Source: a virus
IMG/VR virus record: IMGVR_UViG_3300021197_001357
Location: 1 to 45,587 of that record
DNA: 45,587 nucleotides
Direction: 5' to 3' (one strand)
Shown here in pieces: positions 21,952 through 30,665 of the stretch. The number at the start of each line of letters is the position of its first letter. Positions within the stretch are counted from its first letter, which is position 1. The position numbers and the translations under genes were made by a program. Under the pieces are notes generated by a model. It was not told where the DNA came from and made no database searches. It was given only the letters and a program-made list of their open reading frames with translations.

Positions 21952-24652
21952 TATCTAATTCTCCAAACCAGACGCATCCAATTCGGCCCGCGTCCTGCAA
22001 TGCTCCAGTGCTTGAGACAATAGTATAAAACTCTTGGTAACCCTTTTGCGTGTTAGTGTTGTTCGTAGAAGTCGTTTGAGTTGCATCAGCAGTACCAACC
22101 CCGACGTATTTCGTATTTTTGAATGGCACTGCGAAATAAGCCCATATTCGACCCGTTGCCACGTCGGTGACCGACTCGATGTTAAAGCTAGAAAGAATTG
22201 AGTTGGTGCTTTGATTATAAACCAACCAAGCCTTCGCCTCGGACAGATCAGCACCATCGGGAAGGCCCGCCGACAAGGACCGCACCATCTCGTTGACTTG
22301 GCGTTGATCCGTTGCAGGAGTAGACGCAAATAAATTCGCATTATTAATTTCACTTACCGCATCCCCCCAGAGAAGACCGTGTTCAAACGTACTACCGCCC
22401 GTTGCGATAGTGCGCTCAGTCTCAATGGCAAGACCGTTGAAGATGTCTTGCGTGTCGGTTTGAGTGACGATGACCTTGCCCGTTAGCGGATCGACTGCTG
22501 CGTCCAGCACGGCATCGGTGCTGCCGCTCTGGAGCAAGCATTTGGCGTTAGCCGCGAACATCGGGGTCTCGGCTTCGTACGCTTTTTTTATTTGATTCGC
22601 AGATAAGCCACTTGCGGACAATCTAACCAAGGAAATAGCAGATGTAGCTGCCGGATTACCAGAACCGGATGGGTTTGCGCCAATTGCTAAAGGTAGGTTT
22701 CCACTATCAGAAATCGAGCCGGTATCTGTGGCACTTGAGCCAACCGAAAGGGCGTCAACATAGACCTCGTGGTCAGTATTTGAGCGCCGCACAACGTCAA
22801 CACGGTGCCACACTCCGTCGTCATAGGCTGCGGTGCTGGCAATACTAACGGCAGCCGACGCACCATCGAAGGTGCCCTCGACTGTCCCGCTGGCTTTCAG
22901 GATTATCAAGACTTTGACGGTGTTCCCAGCGTTGGAGATTCCAAAGAGATACTCGTCGGCTGAATTACCGCTGGATTTGAACCACAATGTTACTGATGCG
23001 GCACCATTTCCGATGACATCCCAATTAGAGTCACTTGCTCTGGTCAGGTTGTTGTCCGCAGTAAACCCGCTGTATCCCTTCAACTCTGCGCCAGACGCCA
23101 CAACCGCCTCAGTTACCGTGCCGTTTTCCGTCAGCGTGTTGCTGTTGCCAGATCGGTCAGCAGTGTCGCTGTTGGCAAGCCATGCGCCTCTTGGCGATGC
23201 TCTTTGGTAACCTGAGTTGTACGCACGAGTAACAATGGCCGTCGCTGCTGCGCCGTTCACCGCGCTTGCTAGCGCGAGAGCCAGACCAGCACTTGAGGCT
23301 CCTGCCACAAGATGCGAAGTGGCACTGACAGCCGCGTAGGCACCACCGGGGCCGACCAAAGTTGCACCAGCGTCAGGGTCAAAAATGGTATGGTGACCAA
23401 AATTATTTGCAGTGATATTCGCGACAGGTTCCGAGTTTAAACGTATCCATTCTTGACTTCCGCCGTTTTCAGACCAGTAGCCAACGCCGTGAGAATCACA
23501 ACCAACGTGGTCGTTGCTGCCAGTCGTTGCAGTTTTTCTCCAGATTTCGCCGTCAGCTTTGAGCAAGTTGACTGTGTGCGTGTCGGTGTTAACCCAAAAA
23601 GTTGGAACGACACCCCAAGTCCAGGGATCGTATGGCATCCCGGCTGCTTTTTGACCGCCACCGGCAACGTCAACGACGTTGTTTGAAGACAGGTTAGTAC
23701 CTGTGGTCGTCAAGCTCCTGGGCCAGCCTTGGGTTTTTTCAGCCCATGCGCCAGTTTCATGTGGCGACACCACATGCACCCCTTGGTCAGAAGTGGAAAC
23801 CATGACGTATCCCATCGACGCGGATATTCCGGTCGGTGTCGCACCGCTCAGTGTGAGCGTCGCAAGTGGCGTTGCGCTCGCAAGCGTTGAGGATGTCAAA
23901 TCCCAGATGTTCACTTGAGCGTCGGAACCAGATGTCTCGACAGTCGCGAGCATCAGGGAAGTCCAAACTGCCCCGTTACTGAACGCTCCCTTCCAAGCCA
24001 TGCCATCCACGCTTGGGCCTACTAGGCACATGTCAATGAAGTTAGCGTTGGCCTCGATGATGCCGCTTATCGCAGACGTATCAAGACCTTGAAATGTCCC
24101 GTCGCCAGTTACGATCAAAGCATCTGCGGATTCATCCCAAAGCAACTTTTTCCCAGCAGTCGCCCCGTGAAATGTTACGTCATGTCCCGTATCATCGACC
24201 CCTACGGTAACTGTTCCGTTTGACTGGACTCCGCCTACAGCAAGTGTGCCAAGCTCATAAACGACAGCCCCAGAACCAAGACCATCAGCAAAAATCATTT
24301 TTGTTTGACCAGCCGGAATTGATACATTCGCCCCTGAACCCTGTGTGAAGGTCATAATGTGGCTTGTCGCGTTCTCCATCACCCACATTTTAGAGCTAGT
24401 GTTGGGGAGTAGAGTGATTGTGCAGTTTTGATTTCCCCCAGTTAACTTGAGGTACATGCTACGGTCTGCGTCAGAAGCGCCGTCCGCAATAGTTATGTTA
24501 TCAGTTGCCGCGCTGGCAATAGCTCTCGTCCCATAGCCCAGCGCCTGACCAATTAGCTCAAGGTTTGTGTTAGTTGTGTTCCCCCAGGTTCCTGACTGCT
24601 CCCCAGTGGCTATTTCTTCAAGGCGAAGATTGTTTACATATGTGCTAGGCAT
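21944..24652 (-). CDS. Tail fibre with LamG-like receptor-binding domain (902 aa)
   Basis: ATG 24652 is chosen over the frame start at 24784 because GAGAG precedes it and the frame upstream lies inside the previous gene. The N-terminal MPSTYVNNLRLEEIATGEQS and TWGNTTNTNLELIGQALGYG are typical of phage fibre or virion-attachment domains. The middle is a beta-rich shaft. A LamG/concanavalin jellyroll lies at about residues 520-690 (SNWDVIGNGAASVTLWFKSS, YDDGVWHRVDVVRRSNTDHE), a carbohydrate-binding fold. The C-terminal 130 residues resemble trimerisation or host-binding ends. The region looks richer in G and C than its neighbours. Confidence 0.8.
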   Translation of the reverse strand: MPSTYVNNLRLEEIATGEQSGTWGNTTNTNLELIGQALGYGTRAIASAATDNITIADGASDADRSMYLKLTGGNQNCTITLLPNTSSKMWVMENATSHIMTFTQGSGANVSIPAGQTKMIFADGLGSGAVVYELGTLAVGGVQSNGTVTVGVDDTGHDVTFHGATAGKKLLWDESADALIVTGDGTFQGLDTSAISGIIEANANFIDMCLVGPSVDGMAWKGAFSNGAVWTSLMLATVETSGSDAQVNIWDLTSSTLASATPLATLTLSGATPTGISASMGYVMVSTSDQGVHVVSPHETGAWAEKTQGWPRSLTTTGTNLSSNNVVDVAGGGQKAAGMPYDPWTWGVVPTFWVNTDTHTVNLLKADGEIWRKTATTGSNDHVGCDSHGVGYWSENGGSQEWIRLNSEPVANITANNFGHHTIFDPDAGATLVGPGGAYAAVSATSHLVAGASSAGLALALASAVNGAAATAIVTRAYNSGYQRASPRGAWLANSDTADRSGNSNTLTENGTVTEAVVASGAELKGYSGFTADNNLTRASDSNWDVIGNGAASVTLWFKSSGNSADEYLFGISNAGNTVKVLIILKASGTVEGTFDGASAAVSIASTAAYDDGVWHRVDVVRRSNTDHEVYVDALSVGSSATDTGSISDSGNLPLAIGANPSGSGNPAATSAISLVRLSASGLSANQIKKAYEAETPMFAANAKCLLQSGSTDAVLDAAVDPLTGKVIVTQTDTQDIFNGLAIETERTIATGGSTFEHGLLWGDAVSEINNANLFASTPATDQRQVNEMVRSLSAGLPDGADLSEAKAWLVYNQSTNSILSSFNIESVTDVATGRIWAYFAVPFKNTKYVGVGTADATQTTSTNNTNTQKGYQEFYTIVSSTGALQDAGRIGCVWFGELDNE

Positions 24653-24663
24653 TGTTTCTCTCT

Positions 24664-25431
24664 CTATGCAGCAATAGCTGTCCAACCCGGACTTTGGGAA
24701 TCTGCCACAGACTGCCACCCAGGCGTCTGAGAATCGGTAATAGACTGCCACCCAGGCGTTTGGGCGTCGTCTACAAGCCCCCATATATTAACACTACCTA
24801 CGGATGCAATTCCAGCGACAGATTCTAGTGTTATTAAAGAACTAAACTTTACGGTTACCGCTCCCAAGCCTGACGTTGCTGCCACGCCAGAAACTGAAAC
24901 TTGCTTAAATACTGCTGACTGGGCCGCGCCAACTCCCGAAGTACCTTGGACCCCGGACGTTGAGGCACTAGCCCCTCCAGAGACAAGCTGTAGTTGAGAA
25001 ACGGTTGCTGTAGCCGATACAGAAGAGGCTGTTGCGTCAGCGAAAGCTCCCGTAGCTACAGAGCCAACACCCGATGTCGCGCCAACCCCGGTCGCCGCTG
25101 CGTCAATGTCCACGGCCACAGAAACAGAGGAAACAGAGCCAGAAGCTCCAACACCAGACAGGCTTACTGTTTTTGCTACTGAAGTGGAAACAGACGCGAC
25201 AGACCCAGTCGCAGACACCCCTGTTGCAGCAGCGGACTTGTCAATACTTGCAACAACAGAACCAATAGAGCCTGTAGCGGAAACGCCAGAAACAGCTTGA
25301 ACAGCACTTCCGGCTGTAGAGACCGCACCTATTCCGCCGGTCGCTGAAACCCCAGTGAGTTCAACGGGTAAAGACTCGCCCCAAGCGCCCGAACCCCAGG
25401 TAGACCTACCCCAACCTGTTACGCTCGCCAT
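24664..25431 (-). CDS. Repeat-rich virion protein (255 aa)
   Basis: It begins MASVTGWGRSTWGSGAWGES, then at least ten imperfect repeats of about 22-26 residues built on GVSATGSIGSV, and ends with three copies of a 13-residue unit (AQTPGWQSITDSQ, then TPGWQSVADSQSPGW). GWGRxxWGSGAW openings are seen in structural proteins of marine phages, from memory. Low-complexity beta repeats suggest an extended fibre or whisker. Its end lies 11 bases before the tail fibre start, so the two are probably coexpressed. Confidence 0.65.
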   Translation of the reverse strand: MASVTGWGRSTWGSGAWGESLPVELTGVSATGGIGAVSTAGSAVQAVSGVSATGSIGSVVASIDKSAAATGVSATGSVASVSTSVAKTVSLSGVGASGSVSSVSVAVDIDAAATGVGATSGVGSVATGAFADATASSVSATATVSQLQLVSGGASASTSGVQGTSGVGAAQSAVFKQVSVSGVAATSGLGAVTVKFSSLITLESVAGIASVGSVNIWGLVDDAQTPGWQSITDSQTPGWQSVADSQSPGWTAIAA

Positions 25432-25442
25432 GGATTAACCCA

Positions 25443-25880
25443 TTAAGCGATTCTAATAATCGCGCCGGTAGCATTCGCAGTTGGAAACTGAACGGTAAAG
25501 TCGCCAGATGTTGAGGATTTCACGCCGCCAAAGTCAATGGTAGCAACGGCTTTGTCGGAGTTTGTGTCGTTGTAAATTAAGCAGCCACGCGCTGCGATAG
25601 TGACATTACTGAACGTAAGGTTAATAAAGTCAGTAATTGCGGTTGTACCCGTGGACTTTGGAAAGCCCGTTGTTTTAACTAAGGCCGCTCCTCCAGCAGT
25701 GTAGTTTGTGCTGGTAACCTGTCCCGCAAGACCAGTCGCATAAGCGGTAGTAGTCGCGCCCAGGGTAGCCGCTGTGGTGTAAAGAGCCAGCTTAAAAGCG
25801 TTGCCCCCGGTCGTAAAATTATGAACGCCCTCAAGAAGTTCCTTCTTAAAAGAGGTACACATCGCGGTTGCAATAGCCAT
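25443..25880 (-). CDS. Small virion beta-protein (145 aa)
   Basis: ATG 25880 overlaps the upstream stop (TAATG) and has GGAG six bases before it. KKELLEGVHNFTTGGNAFKL then ALYTTAATLGATTTAY and CLIYNDTNSDKAVATIDFG is a pattern I recall from marine phage virion proteins of unknown role (head fibre or decoration). Mostly beta strand. Confidence 0.6.
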   Translation of the reverse strand: MAIATAMCTSFKKELLEGVHNFTTGGNAFKLALYTTAATLGATTTAYATGLAGQVTSTNYTAGGAALVKTTGFPKSTGTTAITDFINLTFSNVTIAARGCLIYNDTNSDKAVATIDFGGVKSSTSGDFTVQFPTANATGAIIRIA

Positions 25881-26158
25881 TATAAGCTCCTAATCAGCAT
25901 TACGGCCTCAGACATACCAGCCCTTTCAAGGGCTCTAATGATGTCTTCCCTTTCAGACCTTCTCGATAGAGTAATATAACCCAGAATAACTTGGAATAGC
26001 TTATTTTTATAGATTTCTGCCTGAGAACTGATTTCAGTCGGCAAGTCATCTCCAACATAAATAATCTTACGAACAGCCATTCTAGCCAACTCCTCAGAAG
26101 AGTGAGCCCTATGGTTGGTCGTAGCAACAGTCACATTGCCGACTTCAGCGACGAACAT
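25880..26158 (-). CDS. Small conserved helical protein of the tail region (92 aa)
   Basis: It contains VRKIIYVGDDLPTEISSQAE then YKNKLFQVILGYITLSRRSE and IIRALERAGMSEAVMLIRSL. The order IIxVGDxxPxxI-x-QA, helix, R-x-D/E, L-x-x-AG is a recurrent family in marine podoviruses from memory. Probably a small adaptor or virion assembly protein. Its single-base overlap with the adaptor gene's stop supports co-translation. Confidence 0.55.
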   Translation of the reverse strand: MFVAEVGNVTVATTNHRAHSSEELARMAVRKIIYVGDDLPTEISSQAEIYKNKLFQVILGYITLSRRSEREDIIRALERAGMSEAVMLIRSL

Positions 26159-26832
26159 TAACTAACAGCCTGTCTTAACGAGCCGTACCTATACTGATCT
26201 TGCCTATCAAGCCCTTCTGCCATGTTTTTAAGCCTACCCAGAGCCTCAATGTAGCGTTCGTTGTAAAGCTGAATAATCTGAGGCTCTCCCTTCATAAAGG
26301 TGTAAGCCTCAACAAGAGTGCTGTAAAGTAGTGCAAGTGGGGCGTTTATGCTCAACCATGTCGTCCCGCTATCGCCGCCAACCGTTAGACTGTTTGGCCG
26401 ATAAAAATAGTGCATCTCCGAGGCATAATTGTCGTTTGGCGTAGGCCCAAGAACAAATGTTCCATCATCGAAAGATGCGTAGTATTTCGGCACCCCTGTA
26501 TCGCTATCAGTCGGGTTGTAGTCAGCAATATAGGTTGGGTGCTTTTGCAAGAGAGGAACGTAACCAGTGATGTCTGTCCCTGCTATCGTATCTGACCCAT
26601 TTTTCAAGGCTAAAGAAAAAACCGCCATGAAGTCTGTAGGTTTCGTCAAAAACTTGTTGTTGATGCTTACCTTGCCGGACACGTTCTTGCGAAAAACGTC
26701 AAACTGGACCTCTTTGAGAAGCCTCTCCTCAGCCATAAGAATAAAGGTGTTTAGGCTGCTAACGAAGGTTGTTTCGTCGTTTTCAGTATAATTCTGAACC
26801 GCCGTTTTTAGCGTTGCTAGCGTCCAAGACAT
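26158..26832 (-). CDS. Tail adaptor / tubular protein A-like (224 aa)
   Basis: Opening MSWTLATLKTAVQNYTENDE, then MAEERLLKEVQFDVFRKNV, TKPTDFMAVFSLAL and FVLGPTPNDNYASEMHYFYR. PTD-x-M-AVFSL and the final helical part (LVEAYTFMKGEPQIIQLYNE) match the adaptor families joining portal to tail (gp11/gp4-like fold). With the gene at 28023 it would build the head-tail connector. Confidence 0.7.
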   Translation of the reverse strand: MSWTLATLKTAVQNYTENDETTFVSSLNTFILMAEERLLKEVQFDVFRKNVSGKVSINNKFLTKPTDFMAVFSLALKNGSDTIAGTDITGYVPLLQKHPTYIADYNPTDSDTGVPKYYASFDDGTFVLGPTPNDNYASEMHYFYRPNSLTVGGDSGTTWLSINAPLALLYSTLVEAYTFMKGEPQIIQLYNERYIEALGRLKNMAEGLDRQDQYRYGSLRQAVS

Positions 26833-27333
26833 TTACGCCTCCACAGTAACCGGGCCAGCAGAGGCTATCGACCCGCCGCCATTTTTAGATCCAACAGTCG
26901 CCGTTCCACCCGAAGCGGTAAAGGTATAGGTGTCATCGGTCACAACTGTAATAGAATATCCTGAGCTATTCTGCAAAACAGCAGATGAAAAGCCATCAAA
27001 AGGCTCACAATTCCTGAAAACGACAGTGTCTCCGGTGCTACGCCCGTGAGCTATCTCTGTCGCTGTAATTGAGCCGGAACCTGATGTTAGGCTAAGAAAG
27101 GGGTCATCATTAAGTAAGACCTCAACGGCTGGTTCAGTCCTGTCGTTTCTTGGGTTCCTAATGGCCTCCGGATCAGAAAAAAATCTAGGAGGACTAAGTT
27201 GCGGCTGCTTAGGCTCGTACTCGTCCCTACCCACTATAAGGCCGTTCCATTCCTTACGAACGTCCCTCTTGTGGTAGCGGAACCCGCTACGGTCACTCGT
27301 TACATACGAGTATTTACCCTTCGCATACGCCAT
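26833..27333 (-). CDS. Virion structural protein (166 aa)
   Basis: ATG 27333, in a frame overlapping the upstream gene's end by 20 nt. MAYAKGKYSYVTSDRSGFRY then HKRDVRKEWNGLIVGRDEYE and KQPQLSPP is a compact conserved opening I recall in marine podoviral virion proteins (AKGKYA..SDRSGF.YP..E...EWNG..V...E.E.K.PQL). The rest is a beta-rich Thr/Ser/Gly domain (TSGSGSITATEIAHGRSTGD). Function not established. Confidence 0.6.
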   Translation of the reverse strand: MAYAKGKYSYVTSDRSGFRYHKRDVRKEWNGLIVGRDEYEPKQPQLSPPRFFSDPEAIRNPRNDRTEPAVEVLLNDDPFLSLTSGSGSITATEIAHGRSTGDTVVFRNCEPFDGFSSAVLQNSSGYSITVVTDDTYTFTASGGTATVGSKNGGGSIASAGPVTVEA

Positions 27334-28015
27334 CTTTTGGCGACTCCACTTCAACTACAGACCAGACTTTTGTCTCGCCATTATAGTCCATCTTGATCTT
27401 GTTTCCGTAATTATATAGGGGCAGATCTCTGTACCCGTAAAGTTTGTCCTCTTCAGACGAGCTAACGTCCAAAAAAGTGCTGGATGGGGACACTTGAACT
27501 TCAATGCCAAACGATCTTACTGCCATCCCACAGAGGAACTCACAGCAAGCCCTTCCGGCCTCAGCCCCATGCCGGTCGTCTGGGTACGAGAAGTCAATGC
27601 CATAAAGCTCAATTTTCTTAACTTCGCTAGCAATTGCGTAGCCAATGGCATAAGCGGCAGTATTGTTGAAGTATGGGACACCTATCTTCGCAACAACTTC
27701 AACAATGGGATAAGGAACAAGGCCCGGAGCCCGCTCATCCAAGGCCACCGTATAGATAGGGCCAGGGTGCCGAGGAAGCCAATCCCTCATGCCAGGGGTC
27801 ATCGGCCCAGCAAGATCCGTGTCAAAAAACCTTGCTACAGGGTCCATCATAAAGACACGGTCGTGCTGAATAACACCGGCCATGCTGTTGATAGCCCAGA
27901 CTTCGTCTGCTACCTGTGTTTGTGAGCCCTTAAAAGCACACTGTTTAATAAAGTCAGAATTGCTCGCTCCCATCGCAACAATAGCGACGGTCTTCCCCTT
28001 TAGAGAATCATCCAT
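27314..28015 (-). CDS. MptE/DUF115-like Rossmann protein (possible glycosyl-transfer fold)
   Basis: The protein has 233 residues. GKTVAIVAMGASNSDFIKQC, then DEVWAINSMAGVIQHDRVFM, YFNNTAAYAIGYAIASEVKK and IELYGIDFSYPDDRHGAEAG resemble the DUF115 (6-hydroxymethylpterin pyrophosphokinase MptE-like) and sialyltransferase-like families. Members share a G-x-G-P/A-S nucleotide loop, a W/AIN strand and an F-GIDF end. It sits inside the connector genes, where an enzyme is unexpected; it may modify virion proteins or surface glycans. Enzyme activity is inference. Confidence 0.6.
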   Translation of the reverse strand: MDDSLKGKTVAIVAMGASNSDFIKQCAFKGSQTQVADEVWAINSMAGVIQHDRVFMMDPVARFFDTDLAGPMTPGMRDWLPRHPGPIYTVALDERAPGLVPYPIVEVVAKIGVPYFNNTAAYAIGYAIASEVKKIELYGIDFSYPDDRHGAEAGRACCEFLCGMAVRSFGIEVQVSPSSTFLDVSSSEEDKLYGYRDLPLYNYGNKIKMDYNGETKVWSVVEVESPKDGVCEG

Positions 28016-28022
28016 TTTTTTA

Positions 28023-28895
28023 TTAACTACGCCCAGCGTTGATGAACATTGACGGACGACCGCTATCCATTGCCATCGCCCTTACAAGCTCCTCCTCGTA
28101 CAGCGCCTTCAGAACCGTCATACGCTCAGGAGCCCGCTTGATTGACGTATAGTACGCTAATCCTGCTGCAAATGCAGGAAAAAATCTAAACGGCACTCCC
28201 ATATCGTTTTGAGCCGCATCGGCGTCGTCCATCCGAACAAGCCTGTCGTAGATTAAGATATCGGTGCTGTTCTCAGGCGTCTGCCAGAGCTTAATAACAG
28301 GGGTAATCTGCTTGTCGAGGAAGAACTGAGTTGGGCGACCAGCGGTAGTCTTGCTTGGTATCTGAAGGTACTCAGAGCGACCAATTCTTTCAATCGTGAT
28401 GTCGTTGCTACTTCTACGAATAACAGCAGAAATAATATCAATCGTATTTTGGGTATCAACTAGACTGGGGGCTGCTGAAACAGTCGTTGTAGCCCCGCTT
28501 GTGCCCCCTGTGATCGTTTCCGACACAGCAAAGGTGCCCGTGGGTACGGTTAGCTCCATAGTCGTTGAGGAGGGCTTTGTGAGGACGCTAGCGGTAGCGC
28601 CGCTTGTCCCACCCGTAATGGTTTCAGCAACGGCAAAGGAGCCACTAGCAACAACGGTGATCGTAATGGTCCCAGCAGGAATTTCTGAGATGCCAATAGC
28701 CATTGTTTGGCTCACCTGATCCACAGTCCAGTTGTTAATGCCTCGATTTGCCCAATCGGCCAACATATAGTTGATAGAGTTCCGGGCGGACTGAGCGTCC
28801 CAACCAGCCCGGATTTCTAATCCACACCGCTCATAAGCCTCCTCGACAAAATCAGAGACTGATGGCGTGTAGTCCTTTGAGCCTGAAAGAGCCAT
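28023..28895 (-). CDS. Head-tail connector (P22 gp4-like) with duplicated insert
   Basis: The protein has 290 residues. The N-terminus, DFVEEAYERCGLEIRAGWDA then ARNSINYMLADWANRGINNW, is the conserved opening of gp4-like connector proteins (A..R.S.N.LL.EW..RG.NLW). At about residues 74-148 there is an internal duplication: GSFAVAETITGGTSGATASV, then again GTFAVSETITGGTSGATTTV. Such GASG-rich beta insertions project from the connector surface. The C-terminal LAYYTSIKRAPERMTVLKAL continues the core. The repeated DNA is visible at 28470-28650. Confidence 0.75.
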   Translation of the reverse strand: MALSGSKDYTPSVSDFVEEAYERCGLEIRAGWDAQSARNSINYMLADWANRGINNWTVDQVSQTMAIGISEIPAGTITITVVASGSFAVAETITGGTSGATASVLTKPSSTTMELTVPTGTFAVSETITGGTSGATTTVSAAPSLVDTQNTIDIISAVIRRSSNDITIERIGRSEYLQIPSKTTAGRPTQFFLDKQITPVIKLWQTPENSTDILIYDRLVRMDDADAAQNDMGVPFRFFPAFAAGLAYYTSIKRAPERMTVLKALYEEELVRAMAMDSGRPSMFINAGRS

Positions 28896-29080
28896 TAGCT
28901 ACGCTTTTTGACTTTACCGCCGCGTTTCATCATTTTTGGAGCGTTCTTACGAGCGGAACCGCCACCCTTCATCATTTTCGGGGCGTTCTTACGGGCAGAG
29001 CCGCCTCTCTTCATCATTTTGGCACCACTTTTACGAGCGGAACCGCCACCCATCATTCTTTTAGGCTTTTTCATTTTCAT
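28895..29080 (-). CDS. Tandem-repeat basic peptide (protamine-like, 61 aa)
   Basis: ATG 29080 has GGAGG six bases upstream. After MKMKKPKRM the protein is about three copies of GGGSARKNAPKMMKR, giving a strongly basic, unstructured chain. No acidic residue is seen. It could bind packaged DNA or the capsid interior. Similar lysine/methionine repeats occur as short proteins in phage structural clusters, from memory. The coding DNA shows matching tandem repeats at 28920-29060. Confidence 0.65.
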   Translation of the reverse strand: MKMKKPKRMMGGGSARKSGAKMMKRGGSARKNAPKMMKGGGSARKNAPKMMKRGGKVKKRS

Positions 29081-29092
29081 TGCTATCCTCCG

Positions 29093-29755
29093 TTAAGCTA
29101 GGAATACAGTCATGTTCGTCCACGGAACCGCTGCCGCAGCCGTGTAAAACACATAGATGTTGTGAATAAAGACCAGACCATCACCGGGAATGGTTACATC
29201 ACGTTCAGCCGTAGCACTAGCTACAGTCCCAAGTTTAAGCCGCGTAGCCGCAGTTATTAAATCAGCAGTGGCCGAAGTGGCATCCGGGGTTGCTGTGTCG
29301 GCAAAGGAAACAGTGCCAGCAGTCGCTGAGTTAACGATGAAGGCACCTTTTATTCGGGCGCGGCCCGTAGTGATAACCTCAATAGCGTTACCGTTCATAC
29401 CAGCGGTGACCGCAGCAGCGGCAGCACCACTAATTGCGATTTGCGTTACGGTCCTGAAATGTTCTGAGGTTGTTACCGTCGCAGCATTTGGGCCGGTAAT
29501 CGCAACAACTTGAGCGACCCCAGAAACGTCAGTTCCCGTGATTGTGAATGTGCGGTTGGATATGTTGCCAGCACTCGTAATAGTAATTTGACGAGATGAA
29601 ACAAAAGTACCAACACCACCACTAGTGAGAGCCCCGTTTAGCGTTAAATTGCCAGCACCACTGGGCGTCTGGCTTTGCGCTAGGCCATCTGGGTCAGCAG
29701 CTACGGCATCAGCGGTAGCGAATACCGCCCTTACATCGGATGACTGGTAAGCCAT
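29093..29755 (-). CDS. Virion beta-protein (220 aa), decoration or fibre-base
   Basis: ATG 29755 has GAGGAG upstream. The sequence is almost all beta strand with many Ala, Thr and Gly, e.g. ITITSAGNISNRTFTITGTD. No enzyme motif. It lies between the basic peptide and the capsid cluster, consistent with a decoration or head-fibre protein. Confidence 0.6.
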   Translation of the reverse strand: MAYQSSDVRAVFATADAVAADPDGLAQSQTPSGAGNLTLNGALTSGGVGTFVSSRQITITSAGNISNRTFTITGTDVSGVAQVVAITGPNAATVTTSEHFRTVTQIAISGAAAAAVTAGMNGNAIEVITTGRARIKGAFIVNSATAGTVSFADTATPDATSATADLITAATRLKLGTVASATAERDVTIPGDGLVFIHNIYVFYTAAAAVPWTNMTVFLA

Positions 29756-29758
29756 GAT

Positions 29759-29917
29759 CTACTCCTCAATTTCACCGCGAAGGACAAGAGCCTTGTATTC
29801 CGCACTGTGAGTGGGAGGAAGGTCTTTTTTTGCCGCAGCATTTTTTTTAGCCGATGACTTAGGAGGGGCTTTCTCAGCCCCCCCTTTGTCAGACTTTTTC
29901 TTGAGAGAAAGAGCCAT
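29759..29917 (-). CDS. Small basic protein (52 aa)
   Basis: ATG 29917 with AGGGG seven bases upstream and stop TAG at 29759-29761. The sequence is MALSLKKKSDKGGAEKAPPK then SSAKKNAAAKKDLPPTHSAE and YKALVLRGEIEE. The Lys/Ala-rich disordered start and a short acidic helix at the end (YKALVLRGEIEE) suggest a small nucleic-acid or capsid-interior binder. It lies exactly in the gap between two virion genes, and its tail end reads like a conserved mini-motif. Confidence 0.6.
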   Translation of the reverse strand: MALSLKKKSDKGGAEKAPPKSSAKKNAAAKKDLPPTHSAEYKALVLRGEIEE

Positions 29918-29927
29918 TGGTCATCCC

Positions 29928-30656
29928 CTACCGGTCTTGAACGGCAAGCAGATAGTCAAACGTAGATGACTTCTGACCAGTTGCGCTCCCACTAAGTGAC
30001 ATTGCGCCAACCGTGAGATTCTCATCGTCAGGAATGTTGGTGGTGTGGGTTGCAACCAAGTTGCGGTTAACAAAGAACTCCACCTTACCCGTAGACCCAG
30101 CATCGCTGGACGGGCCCTGAACACGGAAGCCAAGGGTCACATAAGTGCCGCTGACAATGTCAATGGCTGAGTCCGTTCTGGTTTCCGTTCCATCTTTTTC
30201 AGTGATGCAGTCAATGTTTTGATCGCCGTCGTCCACTTGGAAAACAATGCGGTCTGCTGCGGCAAGCATAGCTTCAGGATTGGATGCAAAATTGACCGTA
30301 AGGCCAACGCAAAGCTCAATTGCGCTTCCTTCAGCATCCGTGACAAAGCACTTGGTTTCAAACCAAATATCACGACCTGTAGAGACAGCGAAGACCTCGT
30401 TGCCCTGAACAGAAGCGCCATCGTTGTCTGTAGTGTTGGCTGAAGTAAGGACAAGGGTTCCGTTCTCAGCGTCTGCGCCAAGAGCAGCCGTAGCCCCAGA
30501 GTCTTTTACAACCGTCCAATTAAGATCTGAAATACCCGCAAAATCATCCATCGTGATTAGATAGTCGGGGTTTACCGAAGCCGGTAGGTTCTTGAACCAT
30601 TTTCGGCTGGTGTTTACGCCCGCGTGTAGAATCGGGCCTGTGAAATGAACTGCCAT
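29928..30656 (-). CDS. Jellyroll virion protein (242 aa)
   Basis: ATG 30656 has a perfect GGAGG. Predicted beta sandwich of the LamG/concanavalin type: DIWFETKCFVTDAEGSAIEL, GTYVTLGFRVQGPSSDAGST, KVEFFVNRNLVATHTTNIPD. Such jellyrolls decorate heads or act as fibre tips in marine phages. It is first after the capsid terminator, so its expression depends on readthrough or its own leader. Confidence 0.6.
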   Translation of the reverse strand: MAVHFTGPILHAGVNTSRKWFKNLPASVNPDYLITMDDFAGISDLNWTVVKDSGATAALGADAENGTLVLTSANTTDNDGASVQGNEVFAVSTGRDIWFETKCFVTDAEGSAIELCVGLTVNFASNPEAMLAAADRIVFQVDDGDQNIDCITEKDGTETRTDSAIDIVSGTYVTLGFRVQGPSSDAGSTGKVEFFVNRNLVATHTTNIPDDENLTVGAMSLSGSATGQKSSTFDYLLAVQDR

Positions 30657-30665
30657 TATTACCTC

